From: an uncultured Alphaproteobacteria bacterium | Lineage (GTDB): Bacteria > Pseudomonadota > Alphaproteobacteria > HIMB59 | Length of the DNA stretch: 64,000 nucleotides | Assembly: GCA_902538085.1 (NCBI GenBank) | Contig: CACBDV010000002.1 | Location: 62,001 to 126,000, forward strand | Reading direction: 5' to 3' | Shown: one piece after another, positions 17,381 to 26,323 of the stretch | How the letters are laid out: the number at the start of each line of letters is the position of its first letter | How positions within the stretch are numbered: the first letter of the stretch is position 1 | Translations under genes and position numbers: made by a program | The notes under the pieces: model-generated | What the model was told of the DNA's origin: nothing | Database searches by the model: none | Seen by the model: the letters and a program-made list of their open reading frames with translations, nothing else

Positions 17381-18403
17381 ATGTCTGAAACAAAAATTCA
17401 AATTAAAAAGTTATATAAAATTTTTGGTAAAAACCCAAAGTCTGCGTTAGAGCAAGTAAATGATGGTGTCAATAAAGATGAACTTTTAGAAAAGCATAAT
17501 CATGTTCTAGGTCTAAAAGATATTAATTTGGATATTAAAGAAAAATCAATTCAAGTTGTAATGGGCCTTTCTGGTTCAGGTAAGTCTACATTAATAAGAC
17601 ATATCAATAGATTAATAGAACCTACAGACGGCAGTGTGGTTGTTGATGGTGAAGATGTTTTAAAAATGAATGATGAAAGTTTAAGAAATTTCAGAAGAAC
17701 AAAAACTGCTATGGTATTCCAGCGTTTTGCTTTGTTGCCTCATAAGACGGTATTAGAAAATACACTGTTTGGTCTTCATATTCAAAATGTTGATGAAAAG
17801 GAGGCAAATACCAGAGCACGAAGATGGATTGATCGTGTTGGATTATCTGGATATGAGGAAAAATATCCTCAACATTTATCTGGTGGCATGCAGCAACGTG
17901 TTGGACTCGCAAGGGCTCTTACTAACGATGGGGAGATCTTACTTATGGATGAAGCTTTTAGCGCTCTTGACCCTCTAATTAGAAAAGATATGCAAGATAT
18001 TTTGTTGGAGCTACAAGACGAACTTCATAAAACAGTAGTATTTATTACTCATGACCTAGATGAAGCTTTAAAAATTGGAGATCGTATAGCAATATTAAAA
18101 GATGGCATAATGGATCAAGAGGGTATCCCCGCAGATATTTTATTAAGTCCAAAGACACAATATGTAAAAGATTTTGTTGAGGATGTTAATAGAGCTAGGG
18201 TTATTAAAGCAAAACACATAATGTCAAAATTAAACGGGCAAGACAGAGATAACGCTATGTTTGTAGATCAAGATGATTTTATTGATAGATTTATTGATAA
18301 AGTTATTTCTGATAAGCCAAGTTGCCTGATTGTCAAAAATAAGAGTAATGACGAAATAGGTTATTTGTCTACAAAAAGACTCTCTGAAATACTAAAACGA
18401 TAG
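17381..18403 (+). CDS. Betaine/proline-type ABC transporter ATP-binding protein (ProV/OpuAA-like)
   Basis: This 340-residue ATPase is of the quaternary-amine uptake type. Walker A GLSGSGKST is at 62-70, the ABC signature LSGGMQQR at 166-173, and Walker B LLMDE at 187-191. The N-terminal extension with YKIFGKNPK and the long C-terminal regulatory region after residue 265 match ProV/OpuAA. It is the first gene of ATPase-binding protein-permease. Likely cargo is glycine betaine, DMSP, TMAO or related onium compounds; the sequence cannot separate these. Confidence 0.92.
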   Translation: MSETKIQIKKLYKIFGKNPKSALEQVNDGVNKDELLEKHNHVLGLKDINLDIKEKSIQVVMGLSGSGKSTLIRHINRLIEPTDGSVVVDGEDVLKMNDESLRNFRRTKTAMVFQRFALLPHKTVLENTLFGLHIQNVDEKEANTRARRWIDRVGLSGYEEKYPQHLSGGMQQRVGLARALTNDGEILLMDEAFSALDPLIRKDMQDILLELQDELHKTVVFITHDLDEALKIGDRIAILKDGIMDQEGIPADILLSPKTQYVKDFVEDVNRARVIKAKHIMSKLNGQDRDNAMFVDQDDFIDRFIDKVISDKPSCLIVKNKSNDEIGYLSTKRLSEILKR

Positions 18404-18506
18404 ATAAATAAGCAATTTTCGGCTTTTTTGCGTCAAATAGCATCCATTTTCAAGATTTTTTCACTGTTAATGCAATACAGGAATGTTATCTTAGATTTTT
18501 ATATCA

Positions 18507-18512
18507 GGGAGG
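18507..18512 (+). promoter_or_regulatory. Strong Shine-Dalgarno fixing the start of the ProX-like gene
   Basis: GGGAGG lies 5 nt upstream of the ATG at 18518. This start gives a clean Sec signal peptide, whereas an upstream in-frame start at 18428 would place 30 unrelated residues before it. Confidence 0.8.
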
Positions 18513-18517
18513 ATGTA

Positions 18518-19510
18518 ATGAACTCTATTAAAAAAATACTTCTGAGCTCAGTTCTATTATTTGGAATTAACTCAGTTGCAAAGGCTGATTGTGGGACAAT
18601 CACAATCGCTGAAATGAACTGGGCATCCGCCGAAATGTTTGCCCACGTTGATAAACTTATCCTTGAAGAGGGATATGGATGTGATGTTGAACTAGTTCCA
18701 GGTGATACTATGCCAACAGCTACATCAATGATGGAAAAAGGTGAGCCAGATGTCGCTCCAGAATTATGGATTAATTCCGTTCGTATTGCTTTAGATGCTG
18801 CTGTAGATGAAGGAAGACTTCACTACGCCGCTGAAGTTTTGTCTGATACTGGTGAAGAAGGATGGTGGATACCTCAATACTTAGCTGATGCAAACCCAGA
18901 CATCGTAACTGTTGAAGATGCTCTAGCAAGACCAGAATTATTTCCTCACCCAGAGGGTGATGGGGCAGCACTTTATACTTGTCCATCTGGATGGAACTGT
19001 CAAATCAGTACAGGAAACCTTTTCCAAGCATATGATGCTGAGTCAAAAGGATTTAATCTTGTAGATCCAGGCTCTGGTGGAGCATTAGCTGGTTCAATTG
19101 CTGAAGCTTACGAAAAAGGTGAAGGTTGGCTAGGTTATTACTGGGCACCAACAGCTATTCTAGGTAAGTATCCAATGAAAAAATTAGACTTTGGAGTACC
19201 TCATGACTTTGACGAGTGGAGTACTTGTACCTCTCAAGAAGGTTGTGCAGATCCACAGAAAAATTCATGGGTTGTATCATCAGTCTTTACTGTTGTAACT
19301 GATAATTTCATGAACTCTACTGGACCAGGAATGGACTACATTTCAAAAAGAGCACTTCCTAACTCAACTGTTAATGCGCTTTTAGCTTGGAAGGACGACA
19401 ACCAGGCAACAGGTGAAGACACAGCAATTTATTTCTTACAAAATTACTCAGAGTGGAAAAGCTGGGTAGACTTTGAAACAATGCTTGCTGTTGAGGCTGC
19501 AATAGACTAA
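18518..19510 (+). CDS. Betaine/onium ABC transporter substrate-binding protein (ProX-like)
   Basis: This 330-residue periplasmic binding protein starts with a signal peptide cleaved near VAKA/DCG (residue 23). The mature part begins with TITIAEMNWASAEM and contains several tryptophans (such as PELWIN, EGWWIP and YYWAP) suitable for an aromatic box around a quaternary ammonium or sulfonium group. It lies between the ATPase and permease genes. A hairpin follows the stop codon and may raise its level relative to the permease. Confidence 0.9.
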   Translation: MNSIKKILLSSVLLFGINSVAKADCGTITIAEMNWASAEMFAHVDKLILEEGYGCDVELVPGDTMPTATSMMEKGEPDVAPELWINSVRIALDAAVDEGRLHYAAEVLSDTGEEGWWIPQYLADANPDIVTVEDALARPELFPHPEGDGAALYTCPSGWNCQISTGNLFQAYDAESKGFNLVDPGSGGALAGSIAEAYEKGEGWLGYYWAPTAILGKYPMKKLDFGVPHDFDEWSTCTSQEGCADPQKNSWVVSSVFTVVTDNFMNSTGPGMDYISKRALPNSTVNALLAWKDDNQATGEDTAIYFLQNYSEWKSWVDFETMLAVEAAID

Positions 19511-19527
19511 TCATCAATATTATTAAA

Positions 19528-19552
19528 AGAGGTGGGCTTAAAGCCCGCCTCT
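19528..19552 (+). repeat. Intercistronic hairpin between ProX-like and ProW-like genes
   Basis: AGAGGTGGGC and GCCCGCCTCT form a 10-bp stem (one G-U pair) around a TTAAA loop. There is no T-run after it, so it is more likely an mRNA-stabilising or attenuating hairpin than a full terminator. It lies 17 nt after the binding-protein stop and 13 nt before the permease start, a position typical of hairpins that let binding protein be made in excess. Confidence 0.75.
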
Positions 19553-19565
19553 AATTATCAATTAA

Positions 19566-20456
19566 ATGGAAGATTTCTTATCAGAGTTTCCGGAACTTAG
19601 CAGAGAAACACTTAGATTTATCAAAAAAGGTTTTGATGCATCTTATCGAGCTTTTTCAAGAGAATATGGTGATGCAATAGAAGCAGTATTTGATCCTGTC
19701 TTATATTTCCTAGTTTGGTTTGAAAAATTATTACAAAATTCACCTTGGCCAATTGTATTAATATGTTTTTTGGCTGTAATTTATTTTGGTAGTAGAAAAG
19801 TATCTGTAACCATTGGCTCATTATTTGCCTTTTTGCTTATAGGAATATTTGGGATGTGGGAAGACACAATGTCTACGGTGAGTATTATTGGAGTTTGCAC
19901 CATGCTTTCTATTGGAATTGGAATACCTGTTGGTGTACTTATGGCAAAATCAGAACGTGCTCAAAGAATTTGCACACCAATTCTAGACGTCATGCAAACA
20001 ATGCCAAGCTTCGTATATTTAATACCCGTAGTTATGTTATTGGGTATAGGAAAAATTCCCGGGCTTCTAGCTGTGGTAATATATGCGATACCACCTATTA
20101 TTAGACTTACAAACTTAGGTATAAGAGAGGTTGATAAAGAAGTTTTGGAAGCTGCTGATGCTTTTGGTGCTAATCCAAGACAAAAATTGTTTCAAGTACA
20201 ATTACCTTTAGCACTTCCAACAATATTTGCAGGAATTAATCAAACAATCATGATGGCTTTGGCAATGGTTGTGATTGCCTCAATGATTGGAGTTAAGGGA
20301 CTTGGTCAACCCGTTTTAAAAGCAATTACTAATCAATACTTTGCTATGGGTTTATTTAATGGTTTAGCAATTGTTGCATTGGCTATTATTTTTGACAGAG
20401 TTTCCCAATCATTTGGTCATCGTATTCAGCAACATAGAAGTGGTTCAAGAGAATAA
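19566..20456 (+). CDS. Betaine/onium ABC transporter permease (ProW-like)
   Basis: This 296-residue inner-membrane permease is of the ProW/OpuAB type. It has an amphipathic N-terminal region and then about six helices. The EAA loop for ATPase docking is seen as EAADAFGANPRQKLFQVQLPLALPTI (about residues 196-221), and QTMPSFVYLIPVVMLLGIGKIPG matches the family core. It completes the three-gene importer. Confidence 0.93.
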   Translation: MEDFLSEFPELSRETLRFIKKGFDASYRAFSREYGDAIEAVFDPVLYFLVWFEKLLQNSPWPIVLICFLAVIYFGSRKVSVTIGSLFAFLLIGIFGMWEDTMSTVSIIGVCTMLSIGIGIPVGVLMAKSERAQRICTPILDVMQTMPSFVYLIPVVMLLGIGKIPGLLAVVIYAIPPIIRLTNLGIREVDKEVLEAADAFGANPRQKLFQVQLPLALPTIFAGINQTIMMALAMVVIASMIGVKGLGQPVLKAITNQYFAMGLFNGLAIVALAIIFDRVSQSFGHRIQQHRSGSRE

Positions 20457-20512
20457 ATTAGAAATTAAGTTATTACCTATAAAAACTTTAACTTCTATTT
20501 TAATTAATCAAT

Positions 20513-21571
20513 ATGCTCAATAAAAGTTTAATTGGTGTATTTTTCATAACTTTTATTTACCTACTAGCGATATTTTTAAAGCAACCCCTAGAATATGTCT
20601 TTAACCTACCATTATTACCATTAAGTCTTCTATCACTCATTTTGGGAATATTTTTTTTTAATATATTCACCATATCTTCTAATATTGTTGAAGGTCGAGA
20701 ATTTATTAAGAAAAATATACTTCAATTAGCAATTGTTTTATTAGGTATTAAGATAAGTTTGACTCAGTTATGGAGAGTCAGTATAGAGTCTATATTTGTC
20801 ATAATAATTACAATATTATCCATTTTTCTGACATATTTTTTTATTAAAAAATTTTGGCCAACTCAAACAGGCATATCAAAATTATTAGCAATCGGTACAT
20901 CCATTTGTGGTGTCACAGCTATTATGGCTTCCTCAACTATATTAAAATCAAAGGATCAAGAAGTAGCCGTGGCTATACTAATTGTGGTTTTATGGGGAAG
21001 TATAGCTGTATTAACATATCCTTTTTTTGTGGAGCTATTTTTTTTGACAGACTTAGCTAAAGGCATTTTTTTAGGCGTTAGTATTCACGATACAAGTCAA
21101 GTTTTAGCAGCTGCTATGGTTCATAGTGATTTACATCCAAATCAAAAGACTTTAGAAATCGCTACAATAACAAAAATAATTAGAAATTTATTTCTGTTAG
21201 CTTTGATACCGATATTAATTTTTTTTAATAAAAGTTCGAAAAATAATAAAAATAAAAGTCAATCTATCTTTGTTAGAATATTTAATTCAATTCCGCTTTT
21301 TGTAGTGGGTTTTATTTTATTTGCAACCTTTCGCTCATTTATGGACTTATACTTTTTTGATAATGAGAAATGGATAGAATTTTTAGTAATACTTGAAAAA
21401 TTAATTTCAATTCTATTTGGCCTAGCTCTTACAGCCCTTGGAGCCTCTATTGATTTGAGAAAAATCTTTAATCAAGGGTATGCTGCTATATTAATTGGTA
21501 TGACTTTTAGCTTTGTATCTTTTGTATCAGTAACATTCTTAATATTTATTTTAGGGCTAAATGTCTTATAG
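20513..21571 (+). CDS. YeiH/UPF0324-family putative sulfate exporter
   Basis: This 352-residue membrane protein has about ten hydrophobic segments. It carries the family motifs ICGVTAIMASS near residues 132-142, GVSIHDTSQVLAAA near residues 186-199 and a final ALGASIDLRKI. The family is annotated as putative sulfate or anion exporters, with limited experimental proof. It lies between the onium importer and the DmdA homologue, so a role in disposing of sulfur oxyanions from organosulfur catabolism is a reasonable inference. Confidence 0.82.
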   Translation: MLNKSLIGVFFITFIYLLAIFLKQPLEYVFNLPLLPLSLLSLILGIFFFNIFTISSNIVEGREFIKKNILQLAIVLLGIKISLTQLWRVSIESIFVIIITILSIFLTYFFIKKFWPTQTGISKLLAIGTSICGVTAIMASSTILKSKDQEVAVAILIVVLWGSIAVLTYPFFVELFFLTDLAKGIFLGVSIHDTSQVLAAAMVHSDLHPNQKTLEIATITKIIRNLFLLALIPILIFFNKSSKNNKNKSQSIFVRIFNSIPLFVVGFILFATFRSFMDLYFFDNEKWIEFLVILEKLISILFGLALTALGASIDLRKIFNQGYAAILIGMTFSFVSFVSVTFLIFILGLNVL

Positions 21572-21623
21572 AAATAATATCATTGCTTTGTAGCAAGAAT
21601 ACATATTAACTACACTGAATTTT

Positions 21624-22727
21624 ATGACCCACTTAATTGCTAAAAGTGCGAGACTTCGCTCTACCCCTTACACCAAAAGAATTGAGGAATATGGCGTACA
21701 ATCATACACAGTTTATAATCACATGCTTTTACCTGCATCTTTTAAAGGTATAGAGGAAGATAGTAGGCACCTAAAAAAAAATGTTCAACTTTGGGATGTA
21801 TCTGGCGAGAGACAAGTTCAAATTCATGGACCTGATGCAGCTAAACTTACACAATTAATTACGTGTAGAGATTTATCTGAGGCAAAAGATTATCTTTGCT
21901 ATTACGCTCCAATTATTGATGACAAAGGTAAAATTATTAATGATCCACTGATAATGAAAGTTGCTGAAAAAACATGGTGGCTATCAATAGCAGATACAGA
22001 TGTGCTTCTTTATGCAAAAGGAATTGCAATTGGTATGAACCTTGACGTTGAGATTACTGAACCCAATGTTAACATTCTTGCAGTTCAGGGGCCAAAATCA
22101 TTTGAGCTTATGTCAAGAGTGTTTAAAGACATAGATAAATTAAAATTTTTCAATTTCAAAAGATTTGATTTTCAAAATCATAAATTTTTAATTGCAAGAT
22201 CAGGTTGGTCCAAACAGGGTGGATTTGAAATTTATGTAGATCATGATGAAATCGGCTTAGATCTTTATGATACCCTTATGTCTAAAGGTGAAGATTTGGA
22301 TGTAAGACCCGGTTGTCCAAATTTAATTGAAAGGATAGAGGGTGGTCTATTATCATTTGGAAATGATATGAATATGAATGATACACCACTAGAATGTGGT
22401 TTGGGTTCTTTTGTTTCTTTCAATCCTAAGATAGATTATTTAGGAAAAGCTGAGCTAGAAAAACAGTACAAAGAGGGAGTTAAAAGATCTTTAGTTGGTT
22501 TAAAACTTAAACTGGATAAAATTGAAATTACAAAAGCGTTACCTTTAAAAATTGGTACTAATATTATAGGTGAACTAAGAGCCGCATGCTTTAGTCCAGA
22601 TTTTGGATGTTGTCTTGGAATATCGATGGTACAAACCCAATATCAAAGTTTAGAAAAAAAACAAACACTTCTTGTTGATGGCGAAGAGGTTGAGTCTGTA
22701 ATGACGAACCTGCCCTTCAATAAATAA
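21624..22727 (+). CDS. dmdA: DMSP demethylase-like aminomethyltransferase-fold protein (DmdA)
   Basis: This 367-residue protein has the GcvT/aminomethyltransferase fold. The segments YTVYNHMLLPASF, LWDVSGERQVQIHGPDA, ITCRDLSEAKDYLCYYAPIIDDKGKI (read in parts), ARSGWSKQGGFEIYV and CPNLIERIEGGLLSFGNDM match what I know of DmdA rather than the glycine-cleavage T protein. DmdA transfers a methyl group of dimethylsulfoniopropionate to tetrahydrofolate, giving methylmercaptopropionate. The nearby onium ABC importer supports this. A paralogue acting on another methylated substrate cannot be excluded. No dmdB, dmdC or dmdD is in the window. Confidence 0.8.
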   Translation: MTHLIAKSARLRSTPYTKRIEEYGVQSYTVYNHMLLPASFKGIEEDSRHLKKNVQLWDVSGERQVQIHGPDAAKLTQLITCRDLSEAKDYLCYYAPIIDDKGKIINDPLIMKVAEKTWWLSIADTDVLLYAKGIAIGMNLDVEITEPNVNILAVQGPKSFELMSRVFKDIDKLKFFNFKRFDFQNHKFLIARSGWSKQGGFEIYVDHDEIGLDLYDTLMSKGEDLDVRPGCPNLIERIEGGLLSFGNDMNMNDTPLECGLGSFVSFNPKIDYLGKAELEKQYKEGVKRSLVGLKLKLDKIEITKALPLKIGTNIIGELRAACFSPDFGCCLGISMVQTQYQSLEKKQTLLVDGEEVESVMTNLPFNK

Positions 22728-22765
22728 TAATTGCTTTTTTAAACTAAAAGTTTAAATAGTCTCGG

Positions 22766-24019
22766 GTGTTAAATATCGTTTATAGTTCTTGGGCTCTATT
22801 TACAGGTTTTGGATTCATTATGCTTGCACATTCTTTGCAAGGAACCTTGTTAAATATTAATGCCGTATTATTTAATTTTTCCGATTTTGAAATTGGATAC
22901 GTCTTTACAGGTTATTTTATGGGTTATTTAGTAAGCTCATATATTTGTCCGAAAATTATCAAAAATGTAGGACATATAAGAGTATTTGCAGCATTCGCAT
23001 CCATTGCTTCCATTACAATTTTATTTCATTGGATTTATGTTCAACCGTATTTTTGGTTTTTTTTAAGATTCCTCACAGGGTTTTCATTGGCAGCAATATA
23101 TATCGTTTGTGAAAGTTGGCTAAATGATCGTGCTGATAATAGAACAAGGGGGAAGCTCATAGGATTTTACATGGTGATATTATACTTCTCAACTAGTGGG
23201 GGTGGTTTGCTAATAAATCTAAAAGAGACTACTGAGGCACACTTATATATTCTAACATCTTTATTAATTTCTTTTGCTTTAGTTCCAATTTTGCTTACTA
23301 AAAAATCAGCACCAGAATTTTCTACACCTAAGTTCATATCTTTAAAAGATCTATATAAAAATTCTCCCATGTCTTTTATCGGTTCTTTTGGTATTGGTAT
23401 GATATATGGAGCATCATTTGGATTAATTGCAGTCTTTGGAGCTAAGTTAGGCTTAAGTATTTTTCAAATTTCTATACTTGTTTTTATAAATACTTTCATT
23501 GGAGCTTTATTTCAGTATCCGGTTGGTAAACTATCGGATACATTTGATAGAAGAATAATTTTACTGATATTAAATATCATTGCTTTGGTCTCATCTATTT
23601 GTGTAATTATTTTCGGATCTTTTTCATTTAATATTCTTTTATTATTTGTTGGAATACATTCAGCTGTATCTCTTCCTTACTATGCAGTTGTTATTTCTCA
23701 TCTCAATGATTTTTTAGAAAAGGATGAGGTTGTTTCTGCTAGTTCAACTCTGACATTAGTTAATGCATTAGGTTTAGTTTTAGGGCCAATTATCGTCTCT
23801 GGATTTATGTCTTATTTTGATGCCTATGGATTGTTTTATTATTGTGCAATAGTTTATGTTTTTCTGGCACTATTTACCTATCAAAGAGTAAGAGTTGGAA
23901 GAACTAGTGAAATTTATGATGAGAATACACCATCTATGATTGTGCCTCGCACCGCTTCCGCAATAGGAATGCAAACTGCTACTGAACAAATGATTAGTAA
24001 AATTGATAAAAAAGAGTAA
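22766..24019 (+). CDS. Major facilitator superfamily transporter (YcaD-like)
   Basis: This 417-residue, twelve-helix MFS permease has a GTG start at 22766. The MFS loop 2-3 motif is weak, but VCESWLNDRADNRTRGKLIGFYMV and GKLSDTFDRR match the YcaD-like branch. It ends in a short soluble tail. The substrate is unknown. It lies 38 nt after dmdA and just before the RidA gene, so it is probably in the same transcript. Confidence 0.82.
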   Translation: MLNIVYSSWALFTGFGFIMLAHSLQGTLLNINAVLFNFSDFEIGYVFTGYFMGYLVSSYICPKIIKNVGHIRVFAAFASIASITILFHWIYVQPYFWFFLRFLTGFSLAAIYIVCESWLNDRADNRTRGKLIGFYMVILYFSTSGGGLLINLKETTEAHLYILTSLLISFALVPILLTKKSAPEFSTPKFISLKDLYKNSPMSFIGSFGIGMIYGASFGLIAVFGAKLGLSIFQISILVFINTFIGALFQYPVGKLSDTFDRRIILLILNIIALVSSICVIIFGSFSFNILLLFVGIHSAVSLPYYAVVISHLNDFLEKDEVVSASSTLTLVNALGLVLGPIIVSGFMSYFDAYGLFYYCAIVYVFLALFTYQRVRVGRTSEIYDENTPSMIVPRTASAIGMQTATEQMISKIDKKE

Positions 24020-24029
24020 TTTTTTATTG

Positions 24030-24491
24030 ATGGATTTCGAAGCCAAGATAGCTGAATTAGGTCTTTTAATAACAAAACCTGCAAAACCTGCAGGGAGTTA
24101 TAAACCCTGCGTTATTGTTGATAATATTGCATATATATCTGGTCAAGGCCCATTACTTGAGGATGGGTCTTTTGCAAAAGGAAAAGTTGGGGCTGATGTT
24201 GATTTAGAGACAGCTCAAAATCACGCTAGGCTATGTGGATTAGCTATCTTATCTGCTTTAAAAAATGAAATAGGATCAATTAATAAAGTAGATCAATTAA
24301 TAAAACTGACAGGTTTTGTAAATTGTATTGAGAGCTTCACACAGCAGCCTTTAGTAATCAATGGTTGTTCAAATATGATGGAAGATATTTTTGGCGAGAC
24401 TGGTGTTCATGCTCGAGCTGCAGTAGGAGTTAATTCTTTGCCTCTAGGTTTTACAGTAGAAATTGAGGCAATGTTTAAAATCAAGAGTTAA
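24030..24491 (+). CDS. RidA/YjgF-family protein
   Basis: This 153-residue protein is of the RidA/YjgF/YER057c family, which hydrolyses reactive enamine/imine intermediates or related compounds. NIAYISGQGPLLEDG, the central ARLCGLAILSAL helix and the C-terminal GVNSLPLGFTVEIEAMF are characteristic. I chose the ATG at 24030; TTG codons upstream at 24003 and 24027 are in frame but would overlap the MFS gene. The C-terminus lacks the catalytic Arg-containing motif of the RidA subgroup in the usual place, so it may belong to another YjgF subgroup. Confidence 0.82.
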   Translation: MDFEAKIAELGLLITKPAKPAGSYKPCVIVDNIAYISGQGPLLEDGSFAKGKVGADVDLETAQNHARLCGLAILSALKNEIGSINKVDQLIKLTGFVNCIESFTQQPLVINGCSNMMEDIFGETGVHARAAVGVNSLPLGFTVEIEAMFKIKS

Positions 24492-24556
24492 TTTCTTAAT
24501 TGACAATTAATTAAATTTAGCAAAATATTAATTTATTGATGCTTGGAGTTTGAATT

Positions 24557-25681
24557 ATGGATTTTCATTTTGAAAACAATACTATTAAGATAATTCATCA
24601 AAATAAGACATTTCATTTGCATCCCATTTGGTTAAGAGAGAGACTACCGGGTGAAAAATATTTTGATTTAGATACTAATCAAAGATTATATGAGCCATCC
24701 TCTATTGACTTAAAGTTGAAAATTGAAAATTGTAAATTAACAAATAACAAACTTGATGTTGAATTTAATGATGGGGCACAAGGTCAATATCGTTTAGATG
24801 ATCTTTTGATTGAAATGGATGAAGAAAAAAATAAAAGAGGGCCCTTACCAAAAAGAATTTTATGGAATTCTCAACTAGAAGATTTACCTGAAGCTATTTT
24901 TGAAGTAGATATGGTTGAACAAGAATCTATGTATAATCTTCTTATAGATTTTTATAAATATGGATTTGTTATTATTAAAAATGTACCAACTGAGAGTAAG
25001 TATATTTTAAAATTTGTAAATTCAATCGGCCCAGTTAAGGTCACAAATTTTGGAGAGTTTTTTGATGTAATGTCTAAACCAAATCCAAATGACTTAGCCT
25101 ATAAACCTATTGCATTACCGCCTCATACTGATAACCCTTACAGAAAACCAGAAGCACCCGGGATACAGTTTTTGCATTGTTTAAAAAATGAAGTGAGTGG
25201 TGGTTTTTCTACTCTTGTTGATGGTTTTTCAGTTGCAGAATATATCAAATTAAATGAGCCAGAAGCATTTGAGTCTTTAACAAAAACAAATTTACGTTAC
25301 CGATTTCAAGATAAAGATATAATTTTAGAAAATTGGGGAGAGTTAATTGAATTAGACAAGGATGGCGACTATAAGCAAGTCAGGTATAGTACTAGAGTTG
25401 ATTACGTGCCACCTTTAGAAAATGAAAAATTAGAGAGTTTTTACAAAGCGAGAAAATTATTAGGAGATTTATACACTTCATCTGACTTCGAGATAAAATT
25501 TAAGCTCTCACCTGGAGATGTCATGATGTTTGATAACCACAGACTTCTCCATGGAAGAACCTCTTATGACTCGAGTGAGGGAGCTAGACATTTACAAGGT
25601 TGTTATCTAGAATTTGATTCAACTGATGGAAAATTGAGACATTTACATGAAAAATATCGTCTAAGTGAGACAAATTTATGA
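24557..25681 (+). CDS. Fe(II)/2-oxoglutarate dioxygenase, gamma-butyrobetaine-hydroxylase-like (TmpA-like candidate)
   Basis: This 374-residue protein has an N-terminal DUF971/GBBH-type domain (residues 1 to about 95) and a TauD-type dioxygenase domain. The iron ligands are H190 and D192 (PPHTDNPYR) and H332 (LLHGR), with R344 as the likely 2-oxoglutarate anchor. The N-terminal Cys zinc ligands of human GBBH are absent. The family normally hydroxylates gamma-butyrobetaine to carnitine. However, the 4-nt overlap with an HD-domain oxygenase-like gene is the arrangement of TmpA/TmpB, where TmpA hydroxylates 2-(trimethylamino)ethylphosphonate. I favour TmpA-like; a true GBBH or PhnY-like role remains possible. 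Confidence 0.75.
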   Translation: MDFHFENNTIKIIHQNKTFHLHPIWLRERLPGEKYFDLDTNQRLYEPSSIDLKLKIENCKLTNNKLDVEFNDGAQGQYRLDDLLIEMDEEKNKRGPLPKRILWNSQLEDLPEAIFEVDMVEQESMYNLLIDFYKYGFVIIKNVPTESKYILKFVNSIGPVKVTNFGEFFDVMSKPNPNDLAYKPIALPPHTDNPYRKPEAPGIQFLHCLKNEVSGGFSTLVDGFSVAEYIKLNEPEAFESLTKTNLRYRFQDKDIILENWGELIELDKDGDYKQVRYSTRVDYVPPLENEKLESFYKARKLLGDLYTSSDFEIKFKLSPGDVMMFDNHRLLHGRTSYDSSEGARHLQGCYLEFDSTDGKLRHLHEKYRLSETNL

Positions 25682-26283
25682 CTGAGAAAAATGTAAAATT
25701 TAAACATATGAAAGATGGAGATAAAGAAGATTATCTATTGCTCCAAAAATATGAGGAAAAGTATGTTTCTTTGACATATGAAAGAATAATCGAAGAACTT
25801 ACAAGACAAGGAAAAAATACTATGGAGGGTTACAAGATAACAAGATTAGATCATGGTCTACAATCAGCTACTAGAGCTTATAATGATGGAGCTGACATTG
25901 ATTGGATTGTTGGTGCCTTACTTCATGATATTGGAGATGGGCTTGCCCCTCAAAATCACGATAGGTTTTCTGCTGAAGTTGTAAGACCTTATGTAAGAGA
26001 CGAAATAACATGGGTGATTGAGCATCATGGAATTTTTCAAATGATCTACTATGCTCATCATTATGGATGGGATAAAAATGCTAGAGATAAATTTAAAGAT
26101 AATATTTATTTCCAAACTTGCGCAGATTTCTGTGAAAGATGGGATCAAAAATCTTTTGATCCCGAATATAAAAATAAAGATCTAGATTTTTTTAAACCCT
26201 TGATTAAAGAGGTATTTAGCAGACCTCCCTATAAAGATGAATACATCAAAAAAAATGAAGTTTTAGGTTTACCAAAAGTTTAA
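25678..26283 (+). CDS. HD-domain protein, PhnZ/TmpB-like oxygenase candidate
   Basis: This 201-residue HD-domain protein has metal-ligand candidates H59 (RLDHGLQ), H83-D84 (LLHDIGD), H94 (PQNHDRF), H117 (IEHHGIFQ) and D156 (CERWDQKSFDP). This six-ligand pattern with EHHG and a late Asp matches the mixed-valent di-iron oxygenase subgroup (PhnZ, TmpB, MIOX) more than HD phosphatases. TmpB converts the hydroxylated trimethylaminoethylphosphonate to glycine betaine and phosphate. The ATG overlaps the dioxygenase stop by 4 nt (ATGA), giving coupled translation. The PhnZ lid Tyr/Glu cannot be confirmed by eye. Confidence 0.72.
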   Translation: MTEKNVKFKHMKDGDKEDYLLLQKYEEKYVSLTYERIIEELTRQGKNTMEGYKITRLDHGLQSATRAYNDGADIDWIVGALLHDIGDGLAPQNHDRFSAEVVRPYVRDEITWVIEHHGIFQMIYYAHHYGWDKNARDKFKDNIYFQTCADFCERWDQKSFDPEYKNKDLDFFKPLIKEVFSRPPYKDEYIKKNEVLGLPKV

Positions 26284-26323
26284 ATCTATAAATCCAGATA
26301 ATTTAAAGTAAGTATATATTGTC

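Noticed and set aside
18395-18440. Possible terminator after the ProV-like gene (AAGC...GCTTTTTT)
   Set aside because: The stem is only about 4 bp, and the three transporter genes are expected to be co-transcribed.
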